A stretch of DNA of 64,000 nt. Origin: an uncultured Bacillota bacterium (GTDB lineage Bacteria; Bacillota; Clostridia; Peptostreptococcales; Anaerovoracaceae). The DNA is taken from positions 124,001-188,000 of the forward strand of contig CAKMKG010000005.1 in the NCBI GenBank assembly GCA_927441425.1, in the 5' to 3' direction. A model generated the notes under the pieces. That model searched no databases, was not told where the DNA came from, and was given only the letters and a program-made list of their open reading frames with translations. Shown one piece after another: positions 9,392-18,440 of the stretch (position 1 is the stretch's first letter; each line of letters opens with the position of its first letter). The translations under genes were made by a program, and so were the position numbers.

Positions 9392-9526
9392 TTTAAAAAT
9401 CCTCCTTTTTATTCCACATACTGGAACCAGGCTGCTCTTTGCCGCTCAGGCTACCTATGTGTAAACGATTCATTATGGCTTCTTCTGCCATCGATTTATC
9501 TATAACAACAACATAATATATAGCTT

Positions 9527-9541
9527 ACAAATTTCATGCCG
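9527..9541 (-). promoter_or_regulatory. Candidate sigma-54 (-24/-12) promoter of the aminotransferase gene
   Basis: Minus-strand CGGCATGAAATTTGTA has GGCA and TTGT at the spacing of GGCAC-N5-TTGC, with one mismatch in each block. It lies about 135 bp upstream of the ATG and about 120 bp downstream of a perfect palindrome. Confidence 0.55.
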
Positions 9542-9577
9542 AACAAAGGACTTCCCAAAAGAAAAATTATAGAAGAC

Positions 9578-9604
9578 AAACCCCTTGAAAAATCAGGGTT
9601 TTTT
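9578..9604 (-). terminator. Weak hairpin downstream of the sigma-54 activator gene
   Basis: AAACCC and GGGTTT arms enclose about 12 nt. The longer T-run is on the plus strand, so function as terminator of the leftward activator gene is uncertain. Confidence 0.35.
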
Positions 9605-9656
9605 GATTGTCCATCCAAAGGAGTCTTGATTTCGGCATGCAGAATCGCGAAACTTA

Positions 9657-9674
9657 TTTCTCATATATGAGAAA
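9657..9674. promoter_or_regulatory. Perfect 18-bp palindrome, candidate enhancer site for the sigma-54 activator
   Basis: TTTCTCATATATGAGAAA is perfectly symmetric. It sits between the activator stop codon and the sigma-54-like promoter, at the distance usual for enhancer-binding proteins. A second inverted pair, CATGCCGAA/TTCGGCATG (9535-9543 and 9631-9639), brackets the region. Confidence 0.5.
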
Positions 9675-9728
9675 TTTTCCAGTTCCTTTCCCTATTGTTT
9701 CCAAATGTGACTTCTTTCCTATTCGGGA

Positions 9729-11525
9729 TTAATTGATTTCCAGCTCCGCTAGTTTTCTGTACAGGGTAGCCCTGCTTAGACCCAATTCTTTTGCTACCAA
9801 ATCCTTTGCGTTGCTGCTGTTTCCGAATTTCTTCAGCTTTCTGGTCAGGATTTCCCTCTCATAGAATTTGACCTGCTCATTGAGTGGAAGATCGCTCTCT
9901 GCGATCTGAATGGTATTGGTGTCATTTTTTAAAAGCCGATTTGGAACAGCATCGATTCCGATTTTGTCTCCAAAAGCCATATTCGTACCATATTCGACTG
10001 CATTTTCAAGCTCCCTGACATTTCCCGGCCAATCATAGTGTTCATACAGATACTCCACTTCTTCCGTAAAGCCGATAATTTTTTTGTTCATAAAAGTATT
10101 GTATTTATTCAGGAAATGATACATTAAAAGCTTAATGTCGGATCTTCTTTCACGAAGGGGAGGAATGGTCAACGGAATGACACTCAGACGGTAATAGAGA
10201 TCCTCCCGAAACGTGCCGTCCTTAATCATGACTTCCAGATCCTTATTGGTTGCCGCGATGACTCTCACATCGACGATAATGACCTTATTCCCGCCAACTC
10301 GCTCAAAACGCATATTCTGAAGCACATGGAGCAGCTTCACCTGCAGATGCAGCGGCATATCACCTATTTCATCCAAAAATATGGTGCCGCAGTTTGCCAG
10401 TTCAAATTTTCCGAATTTTCCTTTGTCATTGGCTCCGGTAAATGCACCTTTATCGTAGCCGAACAGTTCGCTTTCCAGCAGATTCTCCGGAATTGCACCG
10501 CAGTTAACGGTTATAAAGGGGCCTTTTGCTCTGGCACTTGCATAGTGGATCGCCTTTGCAAACATTTCCTTTCCGGTTCCGCTCTCACCTGTGATCAGTA
10601 CGGTAGAATTGCCCCTGGCCGTGAGGAGTGCCTGGGTTTTTGCCTTCCTGAGGGATTCACTCTCGCCCATGATATCTTCAAAGGTATATTTCAACGCCCT
10701 AGTATTAATATTATATACCAGCTTCTGGGCTTCTTCGATATCGCGGAACGAAATGACCACTCCCGCTACCATTTTTTCAGCAAAAAAAGGTTTGGCGGTA
10801 ACGATAAAATGAAAGCTTCCTCTTTCGTTATTGTATACCTCTTCATTCTCCGTGTAGCCGTTCCCCGATCGCAGGACTTCCAGCGCCGGAGTGCCGCGCA
10901 TAAATTTACTGATATGACTTCCGATCATATCGTTTTTTGTTGTTTTAAACAGCTCCTCAGCCATATAGTTGCAATGTTTAATGTAGCCCATACTGTTAAT
11001 AGCAAAGATCCCTTCATGGGCCGTTTCCAATACAGTCGACATTTCACTCATACTAAGCTCTACATGATTAAATGCCTTCCTCTGCATTGCCTTGGCGCTG
11101 AGCAGATCCGCCATCTTCTCAACAAAAGTAACCATATTCTTATGCTTATCCAGCAAAATTGTTCTTTGGGCTTCATTCAGCGCAACCAGGCCAATAATCC
11201 CGATAATTTGATCCTCCGCTTTGATTGGCGTACAAATTTCTGCCAGCTCGTAGGTTCCAAAGGCGTCCACAGAGGTACCATAGGTCTTGTCGTTTTGGGC
11301 GTCTGTTATATTTTCCGTATTGCCGGTTCGAAGAACTCTTGCATAAAGGTAATTCCCATCAATTTCTCCGGCCTCTTCTTTTTCTCCAATTCTTTGAGCA
11401 TAAACTGATGTTCCCCCAACAATAGTGAGCTGGTTGTCTACAATTTCAACTTCAACGCCAATAGCAATGGCAATCGCTTCCGCAACTTGCTGTACACTTG
11501 GTGCTATTTCCTTCAGTAAAGACAT
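9729..11525 (-). CDS. Sigma-54-dependent transcriptional activator (GAF-like, PAS, AAA+, Fis HTH)
   Basis: The 598-residue protein has an N-terminal sensory region of about 150 residues (GAF-like; [19 protein letters not shown] onward), a PAS domain (about 175-270), the sigma-54 interaction AAA+ module with Walker A GESGTGKE, the GAFTGA loop ([13 protein letters not shown]) and Walker [10 protein letters not shown], and a C-terminal Fis-type HTH ending [17 protein letters not shown]. The GAFTGA loop is intact, so it should be active with sigma-54 RNA polymerase. I chose the ATG at 11525 because AGGAGG lies 7 bp before it; a longer frame reaches 11582 without an RBS and across the leader hairpins. 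It likely controls the adjacent aminotransferase gene. Confidence 0.92.
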   Translation of the reverse strand: MSLLKEIAPSVQQVAEAIAIAIGVEVEIVDNQLTIVGGTSVYAQRIGEKEEAGEIDGNYLYARVLRTGNTENITDAQNDKTYGTSVDAFGTYELAEICTPIKAEDQIIGIIGLVALNEAQRTILLDKHKNMVTFVEKMADLLSAKAMQRKAFNHVELSMSEMSTVLETAHEGIFAINSMGYIKHCNYMAEELFKTTKNDMIGSHISKFMRGTPALEVLRSGNGYTENEEVYNNERGSFHFIVTAKPFFAEKMVAGVVISFRDIEEAQKLVYNINTRALKYTFEDIMGESESLRKAKTQALLTARGNSTVLITGESGTGKEMFAKAIHYASARAKGPFITVNCGAIPENLLESELFGYDKGAFTGANDKGKFGKFELANCGTIFLDEIGDMPLHLQVKLLHVLQNMRFERVGGNKVIIVDVRVIAATNKDLEVMIKDGTFREDLYYRLSVIPLTIPPLRERRSDIKLLMYHFLNKYNTFMNKKIIGFTEEVEYLYEHYDWPGNVRELENAVEYGTNMAFGDKIGIDAVPNRLLKNDTNTIQIAESDLPLNEQVKFYEREILTRKLKKFGNSSNAKDLVAKELGLSRATLYRKLAELEIN

Positions 11526-11529
11526 CTTT

Positions 11530-11580
11530 TCCCTCCTAAAAATGGCTGCGCCATTTCCGTAAAACGCTCTAGTCGTTTTC
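11530..11580 (-). other. Two hairpins in the leader of the sigma-54 activator gene
   Basis: Minus strand: GTGAAAACG/CGTTTTAC stem with a 7-nt loop, followed by AAATGG/CCATTT, which ends directly at the RBS. They lie entirely between the promoter and the start codon and could affect ribosome access. Confidence 0.5.
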
Positions 11581-11590
11581 ACTGAATTCT

Positions 11591-11619
11591 ATTATACCAG
11601 ACATTTTTCATTAGAGAAA
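11591..11619 (-). promoter_or_regulatory. Probable promoter of the sigma-54 activator gene
   Basis: Extended -10 TGG-TATAAT at 11591-11599 with a weak -35 (TTTCTC, 11614-11619) at 17 bp. Confidence 0.6.
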
Positions 11620-11689
11620 CAAAATTGAGACAAATATCTTATTTTTAATACAAAAAATCTTCGCCGTTGCCTAGAAGTATGACAATGAA

Positions 11690-12310
11690 CTAATTATTTT
11701 TCAGCAAGGTTTTTATTCTGTCGCTTAACATTTGCATCGCTACTTTATTATATCCGCCTTCCGGAATAATAATATCGGCGTTTTTCTTGCTCGGTTCCAC
11801 AAATTCATCGTGCATCAGCTTCACTGTTGTCAGATACTGATTGATGACTGAATCAAGGCTCCTTCCTCTTTCCCGTACGTCCCGCAGGATTCTTCGTATG
11901 ATCCTGACATCGGGATCGGTGTCAATGAAAACCTTAATATCAAATAAATCCAAAAGCTCCTTGTTTTCAAAAATAAGGATTCCCTCTACGATGATCACTT
12001 TTGCAGATTCTACTTTAACCGTTTCTGCTCTCCTGTTATGAATGACGAAATCATAGACAGGACGTTCAATCGGGTTCTCTTCCTTCAATTTTATAATGTG
12101 CTCTACCATCAAACCCGTATCAAAGGCATTCGGATGGTCATAATTAAGCTTTTCCCTTTCTTCAAAAGGGAGATGGCTGTTCTCCTTATAGTAAAAGTCG
12201 TGGCTTAGTATTGTGATTTCATCATCAAATTCTTTTTTTATCCGCTTGATCAGAGTGGTCTTGCCGGATCCGGTCCCACCTGCAATTCCAATGACGATGG
12301 TGTTGTTCAT
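11690..12310 (-). CDS. udk: Uridine kinase
   Basis: The enzyme phosphorylates uridine and cytidine to UMP and CMP in pyrimidine salvage. The 206-residue sequence starts MNNTIVIGIAGG and shows the P-loop GGTGSGKTT, YDHPNAFD and the RDVRERGR lid segment. I chose the ATG at 12310 because it gives the usual N-terminus, has AGAGG upstream, and lies 1 bp after the stop of the upstream nuclease gene, which suggests coupled translation; the frame extends further upstream inside that gene without support. Confidence 0.94.
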   Translation of the reverse strand: MNNTIVIGIAGGTGSGKTTLIKRIKKEFDDEITILSHDFYYKENSHLPFEEREKLNYDHPNAFDTGLMVEHIIKLKEENPIERPVYDFVIHNRRAETVKVESAKVIIVEGILIFENKELLDLFDIKVFIDTDPDVRIIRRILRDVRERGRSLDSVINQYLTTVKLMHDEFVEPSKKNADIIIPEGGYNKVAMQMLSDRIKTLLKNN

Positions 12311-12311
12311 T

Positions 12312-13961
12312 CTATACCTCTTTCTTCGCCACAACCGATCCAAGCTTGAGCGTGCTTTTATCCAGTTCAATTATAAGATTGGAAATTTCGTTGATTTCTT
12401 CCTGCATCACACCATTTCCGAGGGCAAGACTGGCATTGTACAGAATGGCCTCAAGTTCGTCATGGATCTTGGACAGCTGATTCCTCACGCCCATCAGATG
12501 CTCGTCTGTCGCGATTCTGTTTCTCGTATCTTCAATTCTAACCAGCAGATCCGATTCCAGATCATATTCCGAAACGTCCTCTACGACGGTACAGTCATAA
12601 CCCAATGTCTGCTTTACCGTATCAGCAAAGCCCTTCTTGGAGTTCTCTTCCCCATGGACGAGGAAGATTTTCTTCGGAGCTGTCTTGAATGCAGACAGCC
12701 ATTCCAGCAGTCCATCTCGGTCCGCATGTCCGGAAAAACCCTCCAGATTATGGATTTCCGCATTGATATGTATTTTTTCTCCAAAGATACTGACATCCTT
12801 ATCCCCGTTGACGATGGATCTGCCCAAGGTTCCTTCAGCCTGATACCCAACGAAGACAACACTGCATTTCGGATCCCACAGATGATGCTTCAAATGATGC
12901 TTAATTCTTCCCGCTTCACACATCCCGCTGGCAGAAATAATTATTTTTGGTGCGGGATTGAAATTGAGGGCTTTTGATTCATCACTGGATCTTGTAAATA
13001 CCAAGTTTTTAAAATCAAGGGGGTTATCTCCCTTTAATATATACGCTCTGGTTTCCTCATCAAATACCTGTGCATTTCTTTGGAATATTTCGGTCGCACT
13101 GGTAGCAAGTGGGCTGTCTACATAAACCATAATGTTATCTAGTTCCTGCTTCAATTCCTTATGATGCTCATAAAACATATTCAATTCATAGATGATCTCC
13201 TGGGTTCTGCCAACAGCAAAGGATGGGATCACAACCGTACCCCCCCGCCGAGTGGTTTGTAAAATGATGTCTATAAACTTGTCCAAACTTGCCCGGTTTG
13301 TCTCATGAACACGGTCACCGTAAGTGGTTTCCATGATCAGAAAATCCGCCTCTGCAATGGTTGTCGGGTCTTTCAGAAGGGGTTTGTTCTTCACTCCCAG
13401 ATCTCCGGAGAAAACAATTTTCGTAATGTGCTCTTTTTCATTGATCCATAGTTCAACGATGGAAGAGCCCAGAATGTGACCTGCGTCACTGAACCGGACC
13501 CGAACGTCCGGATTGATTTCGAATAATTGCCCGTAAATCAAGGGTTCTAGGTATTTTACGGACTGAGCTGCATCCTCAAAGGTATATAATGGCGCAACCA
13601 ATGGCTTGCCGGATCGTTCCGCCTTACGGTTGGACCACTCTGCTTCCTTTTCATGTATGTAACCACTATCCTTCAGCATAATTTCAACCAGATCTGCTGT
13701 AGCATCCGTACAAAAAATCTTTCCCTTGTAGCCGTGTTTTGTCAACAGCGGAATTCTACCGCTGTGGTCAATATGGGCATGACTTAAAATCATAAAATCA
13801 ATTTCCAATGGATCAAACCCAAAATCTTGCTCATTCAATTCATCCAACATCTTGCTTCCCTGAAACAGTCCGCAGTCCAACAGGATTTTATATTTGTCTG
13901 TTGTGATAAGATGGCAGGTACCGGTAACAGATCTTGCTGCTCCTAAAAATTTAACATTCAT
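12312..13961 (-). CDS. Beta-CASP metallo-beta-lactamase-fold RNA nuclease-like protein
   Basis: This 549-residue protein belongs to the MBL/beta-CASP/RMMBL family (KH-less CPSF73-like) of zinc-dependent RNases. Visible are the zinc motif HAHIDHSGR (about residue 59), METTYGDR, the beta-CASP region with SASGMCEAGRIKHHL, and the RMMBL motifs FSGHADRDGLLEW and LVHGEE. A helical tail of about 90 residues follows. It is distinct from RNase J, which is encoded separately at 37966-39678. The RNA substrate is unknown. It precedes udk by one base pair. Confidence 0.88.
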   Translation of the reverse strand: MNVKFLGAARSVTGTCHLITTDKYKILLDCGLFQGSKMLDELNEQDFGFDPLEIDFMILSHAHIDHSGRIPLLTKHGYKGKIFCTDATADLVEIMLKDSGYIHEKEAEWSNRKAERSGKPLVAPLYTFEDAAQSVKYLEPLIYGQLFEINPDVRVRFSDAGHILGSSIVELWINEKEHITKIVFSGDLGVKNKPLLKDPTTIAEADFLIMETTYGDRVHETNRASLDKFIDIILQTTRRGGTVVIPSFAVGRTQEIIYELNMFYEHHKELKQELDNIMVYVDSPLATSATEIFQRNAQVFDEETRAYILKGDNPLDFKNLVFTRSSDESKALNFNPAPKIIISASGMCEAGRIKHHLKHHLWDPKCSVVFVGYQAEGTLGRSIVNGDKDVSIFGEKIHINAEIHNLEGFSGHADRDGLLEWLSAFKTAPKKIFLVHGEENSKKGFADTVKQTLGYDCTVVEDVSEYDLESDLLVRIEDTRNRIATDEHLMGVRNQLSKIHDELEAILYNASLALGNGVMQEEINEISNLIIELDKSTLKLGSVVAKKEV

Positions 13962-14091
13962 TTCAAATCCCCCTCATATCGCTTGCTGTAAATGATGTAT
14001 CTTCTATTTATTATACAACCTCTGACCGGAAAACAAAACAGTAAAAAAATTGACGGACGCCACTCCCTACTGGGTAAATAAGGGCTGTTGC

Positions 14092-14448
14092 TCAGCCTGC
14101 CATCCGGAATCCCGCGAAGACGGCCCCTATACAAAGTGCGACGGAAAATGTCACATAAACAAATAGTGTCCCATACTTTCCCTTTCTGAATAGTGTTATA
14201 TTTTCAACCTGAAATGTGGAGAAGGTGGTAAATCCTCCGAGAAAGCCGGTGCCCAGGAACAACTGCATCAAACTGCCCGTGTCGGAAGCCAGAAGCACTC
14301 CGAGCAGAAAAGACCCCGATAGGTTAATTAGAAGGGTAGCAAATGGAAACGCAGTGGAGTTGATCCGCTTCACTTGGATCGATATGGCATAGCGACAGAC
14401 TGCGCCCATAGAGCCTCCCAGGAATACCATGAGATCATTAATTCCCAT
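14092..14448 (-). CDS. crcB: Fluoride ion channel subunit CrcB/FluC (second subunit)
   Basis: CrcB/FluC exports fluoride through a dual-topology dimer. This 118-residue protein has four predicted membrane helices, the start motif GGSMGAVCRYA and the signature GFLGGFTTFSTFQVE. It overlaps the upstream crcB paralogue by 11 bp; such adjacent pairs usually form antiparallel heterodimers. No fluoride riboswitch is visible: the promoter found allows only about 29 nt of leader. Confidence 0.92.
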   Translation of the reverse strand: MGINDLMVFLGGSMGAVCRYAISIQVKRINSTAFPFATLLINLSGSFLLGVLLASDTGSLMQLFLGTGFLGGFTTFSTFQVENITLFRKGKYGTLFVYVTFSVALCIGAVFAGFRMAG

Positions 14449-14851
14449 TTTCTCTGCGCTCCCTTCTCCGTATCATGCGGCTGCTCACATAGAAACCCAG
14501 AGCAGCCGATAGGAAGCCGCCTATGATACTGGCGAAAATATAACATGCCGCCGAAAAAACGTCTCCCCGGGAAATCATGAAAGAGACCTCAGCACTGAAA
14601 GCAGAAAACGTCGTAAAGGAACCAATGAAGCCTGTTCCGATCCCAATCGCCAAATCCCTTGAGAACTTTGGATGGGCGGTCAGATACTTCAATGCAACCG
14701 CTAGTAAAAAGCAGCCGATGAGATTGATCAGTAACGTATAATATGGAAATTCAGCCGGAGAGAGTGCACTGCTGATCCAGTAACGTGTTACCGCGCCAAA
14801 AGCTCCGAATATTGCAATATAAAGGTAGTACATGATTTTGCTCCTTGGCAA
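14438..14851 (-). CDS. crcB: Fluoride ion channel subunit CrcB/FluC (first subunit)
   Basis: This 137-residue membrane protein has FGAFGAVTRYW near the N-terminus and GFIGSFTTFSAFSAE, the FluC pore signature. With the overlapping downstream paralogue it probably forms a heterodimeric fluoride channel. The C-terminus ends with a basic tail (RRRERRENGN), consistent with a cytoplasmic end. The promoter at 14887-14916 lies immediately upstream. Confidence 0.92.
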   Translation of the reverse strand: MPRSKIMYYLYIAIFGAFGAVTRYWISSALSPAEFPYYTLLINLIGCFLLAVALKYLTAHPKFSRDLAIGIGTGFIGSFTTFSAFSAEVSFMISRGDVFSAACYIFASIIGGFLSAALGFYVSSRMIRRRERRENGN

Positions 14852-14886
14852 AGCCGTTATTTTTTATAATAAAATTCGCCGGCTCC

Positions 14887-14916
14887 ATTATACCACATCT
14901 GAAATTGAATATTCAA
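14887..14916 (-). promoter_or_regulatory. Probable promoter of the crcB pair
   Basis: Minus-strand TTGAAT (14911-14916), 18-bp spacer and extended -10 TGG-TATAAT (14887-14892). The -35 abuts the T-run of the terminator of the pst-phoU transcript. Confidence 0.65.
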
Positions 14917-14946
14917 AAAAAACCGCGCACTCCTATGAATGCACGG
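14915..14946 (-). terminator. Rho-independent terminator of the pst-phoU transcript
   Basis: Minus strand: CCGTGCA/TGCGCGG stem (one G-T pair), 10-nt loop, then eight T. It lies 284 bp downstream of the phoU stop codon, past the cruciform element. Confidence 0.8.
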
Positions 14947-15020
14947 CCGAACAGTCATACAAGAAAATCACTGATCTATCAACAGCTATCAGCACGAACT
15001 AATATCTGCTAATCAACTAA

Positions 15021-15232
15021 TAAGATGTCCGCTTGCTCGCAGAAAACATCTGATTAGCTTTCTATATTATCCAACGAAAGGCGCTCATATTTTAATCAAA
15101 GGCATTGAAGAAATGCCTTTGCCGAAAAACACTGTTGCAGGATTTAGTTTGTTTTTCGGGATTAAAATATTGCGCCTGAGTTGTTGATAATATGAAAGAT
15201 ATGAGTGTTTTACAAGAGCAAGCAGAATCTTA
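15021..15232. repeat. 212-bp cruciform-like inverted-repeat element at the phoU stop codon (MITE-like)
   Basis: The ends read TAAGATGTCCGCTTGCTC and, reversed, TAAGATTCTGCTTGCTC. The arms pair imperfectly over about 75 bp (15021-15097 with 15160-15232), with well-matched blocks GCTTGCTC, CTTTC, ATATTATC, GGCGC and ATATTTTAATC. The centre holds two perfect 9-bp hairpins (15098-15120, AAAGGCATT arms; 15122-15159, CCGAAAAAC arms). Both ends can be read as flanked by TA. On the minus strand its first three bases supply the phoU stop codon. No protein gene is seen in it or in the rest of 14852-15229. It could be a decayed miniature transposon or a structured RNA domain of the pst mRNA. Confidence 0.7.
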
Positions 15233-15886
15233 CTCCATCTCATAATTCCCTTCCATGGCAAACACTGTTTCCTCACAGATGTTGGTAGCGTAATCTGCAA
15301 TTCTCTCCAGATGGGCTGCGATAAAGAGGAACATAACGCTCTGGTTTGCCTTAGCTGCATCCCGATCGATGAAGCCCATCAGCTCATCATAGATGTTTCG
15401 GAACAGCTCATCCACCTCTTCATCTGCCTTCCATACCTTTCTGGCAAGTCTTAGGTCCTTATTTACGAAGGCATCGATGGCATTCTTCACCATTTTTGCT
15501 GCCATTTCAGCCATTCTCGGAATATCGATGAGTTCCTTCATATATTCCTCATTTTCGAACCGAAGCGTATATTTTGCAATATCCTCGCAGTGGTCGCCGA
15601 TTCGTTCCAAATCCCGAACCATCTGCATGATGGAAATCATATATCGCAAATCGCCGGCCAGCGGCTGCTGGGTCGCCATAAATTTAAGGCATTTATCCTT
15701 AATGATATCCTCGAGATCATCAATTTCCTCATCACTGTTGATTAAATTCCTTGCCAGATCGGAATCTCTTTCTACCAGAGATTTTATCGCATTTCGAATG
15801 GTATCCTCTACCAGTGTTGTCATATCTAATAGGTCATTTGTTATTACGGACATCTCATGGTCCATCTGTGGTCTTGCCGTCATCAT
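15230..15886 (-). CDS. phoU: Phosphate signalling complex protein PhoU
   Basis: PhoU represses Pho signalling by linking the PstSCAB transporter to the PhoR kinase. The 218-residue protein has two three-helix PhoU repeats with metal-binding acidic motifs ([16 protein letters not shown] and [15 protein letters not shown]). The first ATG overlaps the pstB stop by 4 bp and follows GGGAGG. The stop codon coincides with the end of the cruciform-like element. Confidence 0.96.
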   Translation of the reverse strand: MMTARPQMDHEMSVITNDLLDMTTLVEDTIRNAIKSLVERDSDLARNLINSDEEIDDLEDIIKDKCLKFMATQQPLAGDLRYMISIMQMVRDLERIGDHCEDIAKYTLRFENEEYMKELIDIPRMAEMAAKMVKNAIDAFVNKDLRLARKVWKADEEVDELFRNIYDELMGFIDRDAAKANQSVMFLFIAAHLERIADYATNICEETVFAMEGNYEME

Positions 15887-16665
15887 CCAAACCTCCCGGT
15901 TATATAATCTTCCGTCTTTTTATTCGCCGGATTTGAAAAAATAACTTCTGTTTTATCTGTTTCGATTACCTTTCCATTTAAGAAAAAGGATGTGAAATCA
16001 GAAACTCTTCCCGCCTGTTGCATGTTATGGGTAACAATTACAATGGTATACTTCTCCGCCAGTTCTTCCAGCAGCCCTTCAATTTTTGAGGTTGCCACCG
16101 GATCCAGGGCAGAAGTCGGTTCGTCCATCAGGATAACTTCAGGCTCAACAGCCAGGCATCTGGCAATGCAAAGTCTTTGCTGCTGTCCGCCGGAAAGGCC
16201 TAAAGCCGGCTTGTGAAGTCTGTCCTTTACTTCCTCCCAGAGTGCAACTTCTTTGAGGGTTCTCTCTACGATGTGATCCAATTTGCTTCTATCCTTCTCA
16301 CCATGAATTTTCGGTCCGTAAACGACATTTTCGTAGATTGTTTTTGGGAACGGATTCGGTTTCTGGAAAACCATTCCCACCTTCTTGCGTAGCTCAATGA
16401 TATCATACCCAGTTCCATAGATGTCTTGTTCGTCAAATTGAATGGTTCCATCAATCGTGACGCCCTGAATTAAATCATTCATCCTGTTCAACGTTCGTAA
16501 AAAAGTTGATTTGCCGCAGCCGGAGGGACCGATCAGCGCAGTGATTTTGTTCCCGTATATCGTCATGTCGATCTCCTTCAAGGCTTGAAAGCTACCGTAA
16601 TACAGGTTCAGTTTCTCTATCTCAAATTTTATTTCATTTATATCTGTAGTTAGTTTAGTTTCCAT
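15883..16665 (-). CDS. pstB: Phosphate ABC transporter ATP-binding protein PstB
   Basis: The 260-residue ATPase powers phosphate uptake. It shows Walker [11 protein letters not shown]-loop [17 protein letters not shown], signature [10 protein letters not shown] and Walker [15 protein letters not shown] start it at the ATG at 16665, 5 bp after GGAGG; a TTG four codons earlier would place the RBS inside the gene. The start overlaps the pstA end by 11 bp. Confidence 0.97.
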   Translation of the reverse strand: METKLTTDINEIKFEIEKLNLYYGSFQALKEIDMTIYGNKITALIGPSGCGKSTFLRTLNRMNDLIQGVTIDGTIQFDEQDIYGTGYDIIELRKKVGMVFQKPNPFPKTIYENVVYGPKIHGEKDRSKLDHIVERTLKEVALWEEVKDRLHKPALGLSGGQQQRLCIARCLAVEPEVILMDEPTSALDPVATSKIEGLLEELAEKYTIVIVTHNMQQAGRVSDFTSFFLNGKVIETDKTEVIFSNPANKKTEDYITGRFG

Positions 16666-17518
16666 AGTTTCCTCCAAGTCTGCTGCTAATCAAGTTTGCA
16701 ATGGTATTGATCAGCAAGACAATAATGATCAGAAGTGCTGCTGTTGCATAGGTTTTTTCCTGGGAAAGCCCCTCCGCTGCCAATACGTAAAGATGCACCG
16801 ACATGGTTCTCGTGGAATCAAAGATCGAGGTCGGAATTCTCAGCGAGCCTCCCACGGTCAGCATAACTGCTGCAGTTTCGCCGATCGCTCTCCCGATTCC
16901 AAGGATCAGTCCGGTCAGAATTCCCGGTTTGCAGCAGGGAATGATAACTTTTACGATTGTCTGCCATCTGGTTGCCCCAAGGGACAGGCTCCCTTCCCGA
17001 TAGGCCATGGGGACGGTTTTCAGCGATTCCTCCGTGGCCCGGATCAGCGTTGGCAGGACCATTAATGCAAGGGTAAGTCCGCCGGAAATGACAGACCATC
17101 CCATTCCAAGAAAGATTACGAAAAATGCAAAGCCAAACAGTCCGAAAATAATGGAAGGAATTCCTGCCAAGATTTCTGTGAAAAATCTAATTATCGTAAC
17201 CCCTTTTCCATTCTTTGCGTATTCAGTAAAATAGATTGCCGCCGCAATGCCGATGGGAGTCGCAATCAGAATACCTACTCCTGTAACCATAAGGGTACCG
17301 ATGATGACTGAAAAGATGCCTCCCTCTTTCCCCATTCTTTTTGGTTCCTGGGTTAAGAATTCAAGGTTGATATGAGTCAATCCATTTACGAGGATATAGC
17401 CTATGATAATGATGAGAGTAGCCAATGTGATTGCAGCAAATACTCCCGTACCGCCATAGAATAACAAATTTTTTGATGTCTTTATCCGTTTCAAATTTTC
17501 GTGTTTGATACGATCCAT
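16655..17518 (-). CDS. pstA: Phosphate ABC transporter permease PstA
   Basis: This 287-residue inner-membrane permease has about six transmembrane helices and the EAA-type loop ([21 protein letters not shown]) that docks PstB; the core residues are [11 protein letters not shown]. Its ATG overlaps the pstC stop in a TAATG junction, so the two are translationally coupled. Confidence 0.96.
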   Translation of the reverse strand: MDRIKHENLKRIKTSKNLLFYGGTGVFAAITLATLIIIIGYILVNGLTHINLEFLTQEPKRMGKEGGIFSVIIGTLMVTGVGILIATPIGIAAAIYFTEYAKNGKGVTIIRFFTEILAGIPSIIFGLFGFAFFVIFLGMGWSVISGGLTLALMVLPTLIRATEESLKTVPMAYREGSLSLGATRWQTIVKVIIPCCKPGILTGLILGIGRAIGETAAVMLTVGGSLRIPTSIFDSTRTMSVHLYVLAAEGLSQEKTYATAALLIIIVLLINTIANLISSRLGGNYGN

Positions 17519-18408
17519 TAGTTTGTCTTCCCCCCCAGTCCTCTCATGCTGAATTGCGCTATAATGTTAAGTAGCATGATAATCACAAATAGGATAATTC
17601 CAACCGCAAAGAGTGCCTGCTGATGCGTCGGGGATGCATATCCCATTTCCATTGCAATGGTTCCTGTCAAGGTTGCCACCGGGTCCATGATACTTCCGGG
17701 AACCTTCGCCATATTACCTGTAATGAGAAGTACTGCCATGGTCTCGCCAATGGCTCTGCCCATACCAAGGATAATGGATGACAGGATCCCTGAGCTGGCT
17801 GCAGGAATGAGCACTTTAACGATGGTTTCCATTTTGTTTGCACCCAGTGCCAGGGAGGCTTCCTTAAATTCTCTCGGCACCGCTGTTATGGAATTTTCTG
17901 ATATACTGACGATGGTCGGCAATATCATAATTGCAAGGATCACTGCTCCGGCCAATATGCTGAAGCCCGTTGCCGATATGTCGGGATCGAAGATTTGATA
18001 GATCGGCAGTACATAGTTCCGAATGGCCGGGACAATGACAACCAATCCAAAGAATCCATAGACAACCGAAGGGATTCCCGCAAGGAGTTCGATTGCAGAT
18101 TTGAAAGCCTTGGCCCATTTTTTCGGCAGTATTTCAGAAAGGAAAATTGCACAGGCAATTCCCGTCGGAATTCCAATCACCAGCGCTCCCAGGGTTACCG
18201 CCAAGGTGCCTGCGATCAGAGGCAATATTCCATAGCTCCCGTTGGTAGGTGACCAGGTGGTACCAAAGATAAAGTCCAGCACCCCATACTCAGCGAGTAC
18301 CGGCAGCCCGGACTGGAATATAAAAACAGTGATCAAGGCAACTGAAATGGTTGACATAACTGCGGATATCATGATTATTTTTTCTATTACTTTCTCATAA
18401 GTCTTCAT
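17518..18408 (-). CDS. pstC: Phosphate ABC transporter permease PstC
   Basis: This 296-residue permease pairs with PstA. It has about six transmembrane helices and the loop EASLALGANKMETIVKVL. It lies 32 bp downstream of pstS and is coupled to pstA. Confidence 0.96.
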   Translation of the reverse strand: MKTYEKVIEKIIMISAVMSTISVALITVFIFQSGLPVLAEYGVLDFIFGTTWSPTNGSYGILPLIAGTLAVTLGALVIGIPTGIACAIFLSEILPKKWAKAFKSAIELLAGIPSVVYGFFGLVVIVPAIRNYVLPIYQIFDPDISATGFSILAGAVILAIMILPTIVSISENSITAVPREFKEASLALGANKMETIVKVLIPAASSGILSSIILGMGRAIGETMAVLLITGNMAKVPGSIMDPVATLTGTIAMEMGYASPTHQQALFAVGIILFVIIMLLNIIAQFSMRGLGGKTN

Positions 18409-18440
18409 CTATCGTCTCCTTTTGCAGTCTACTGAGAACG

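Noticed and set aside
14852-15020. Possible fluoride riboswitch upstream of crcB
   Set aside because: No match to the conserved pseudoknot sequence and the promoter leaves too short a leader.
15085-15360. 91-residue minus-strand frame over the phoU end and cruciform element
   Set aside because: Its open length comes from the inverted-repeat element and another frame of phoU.
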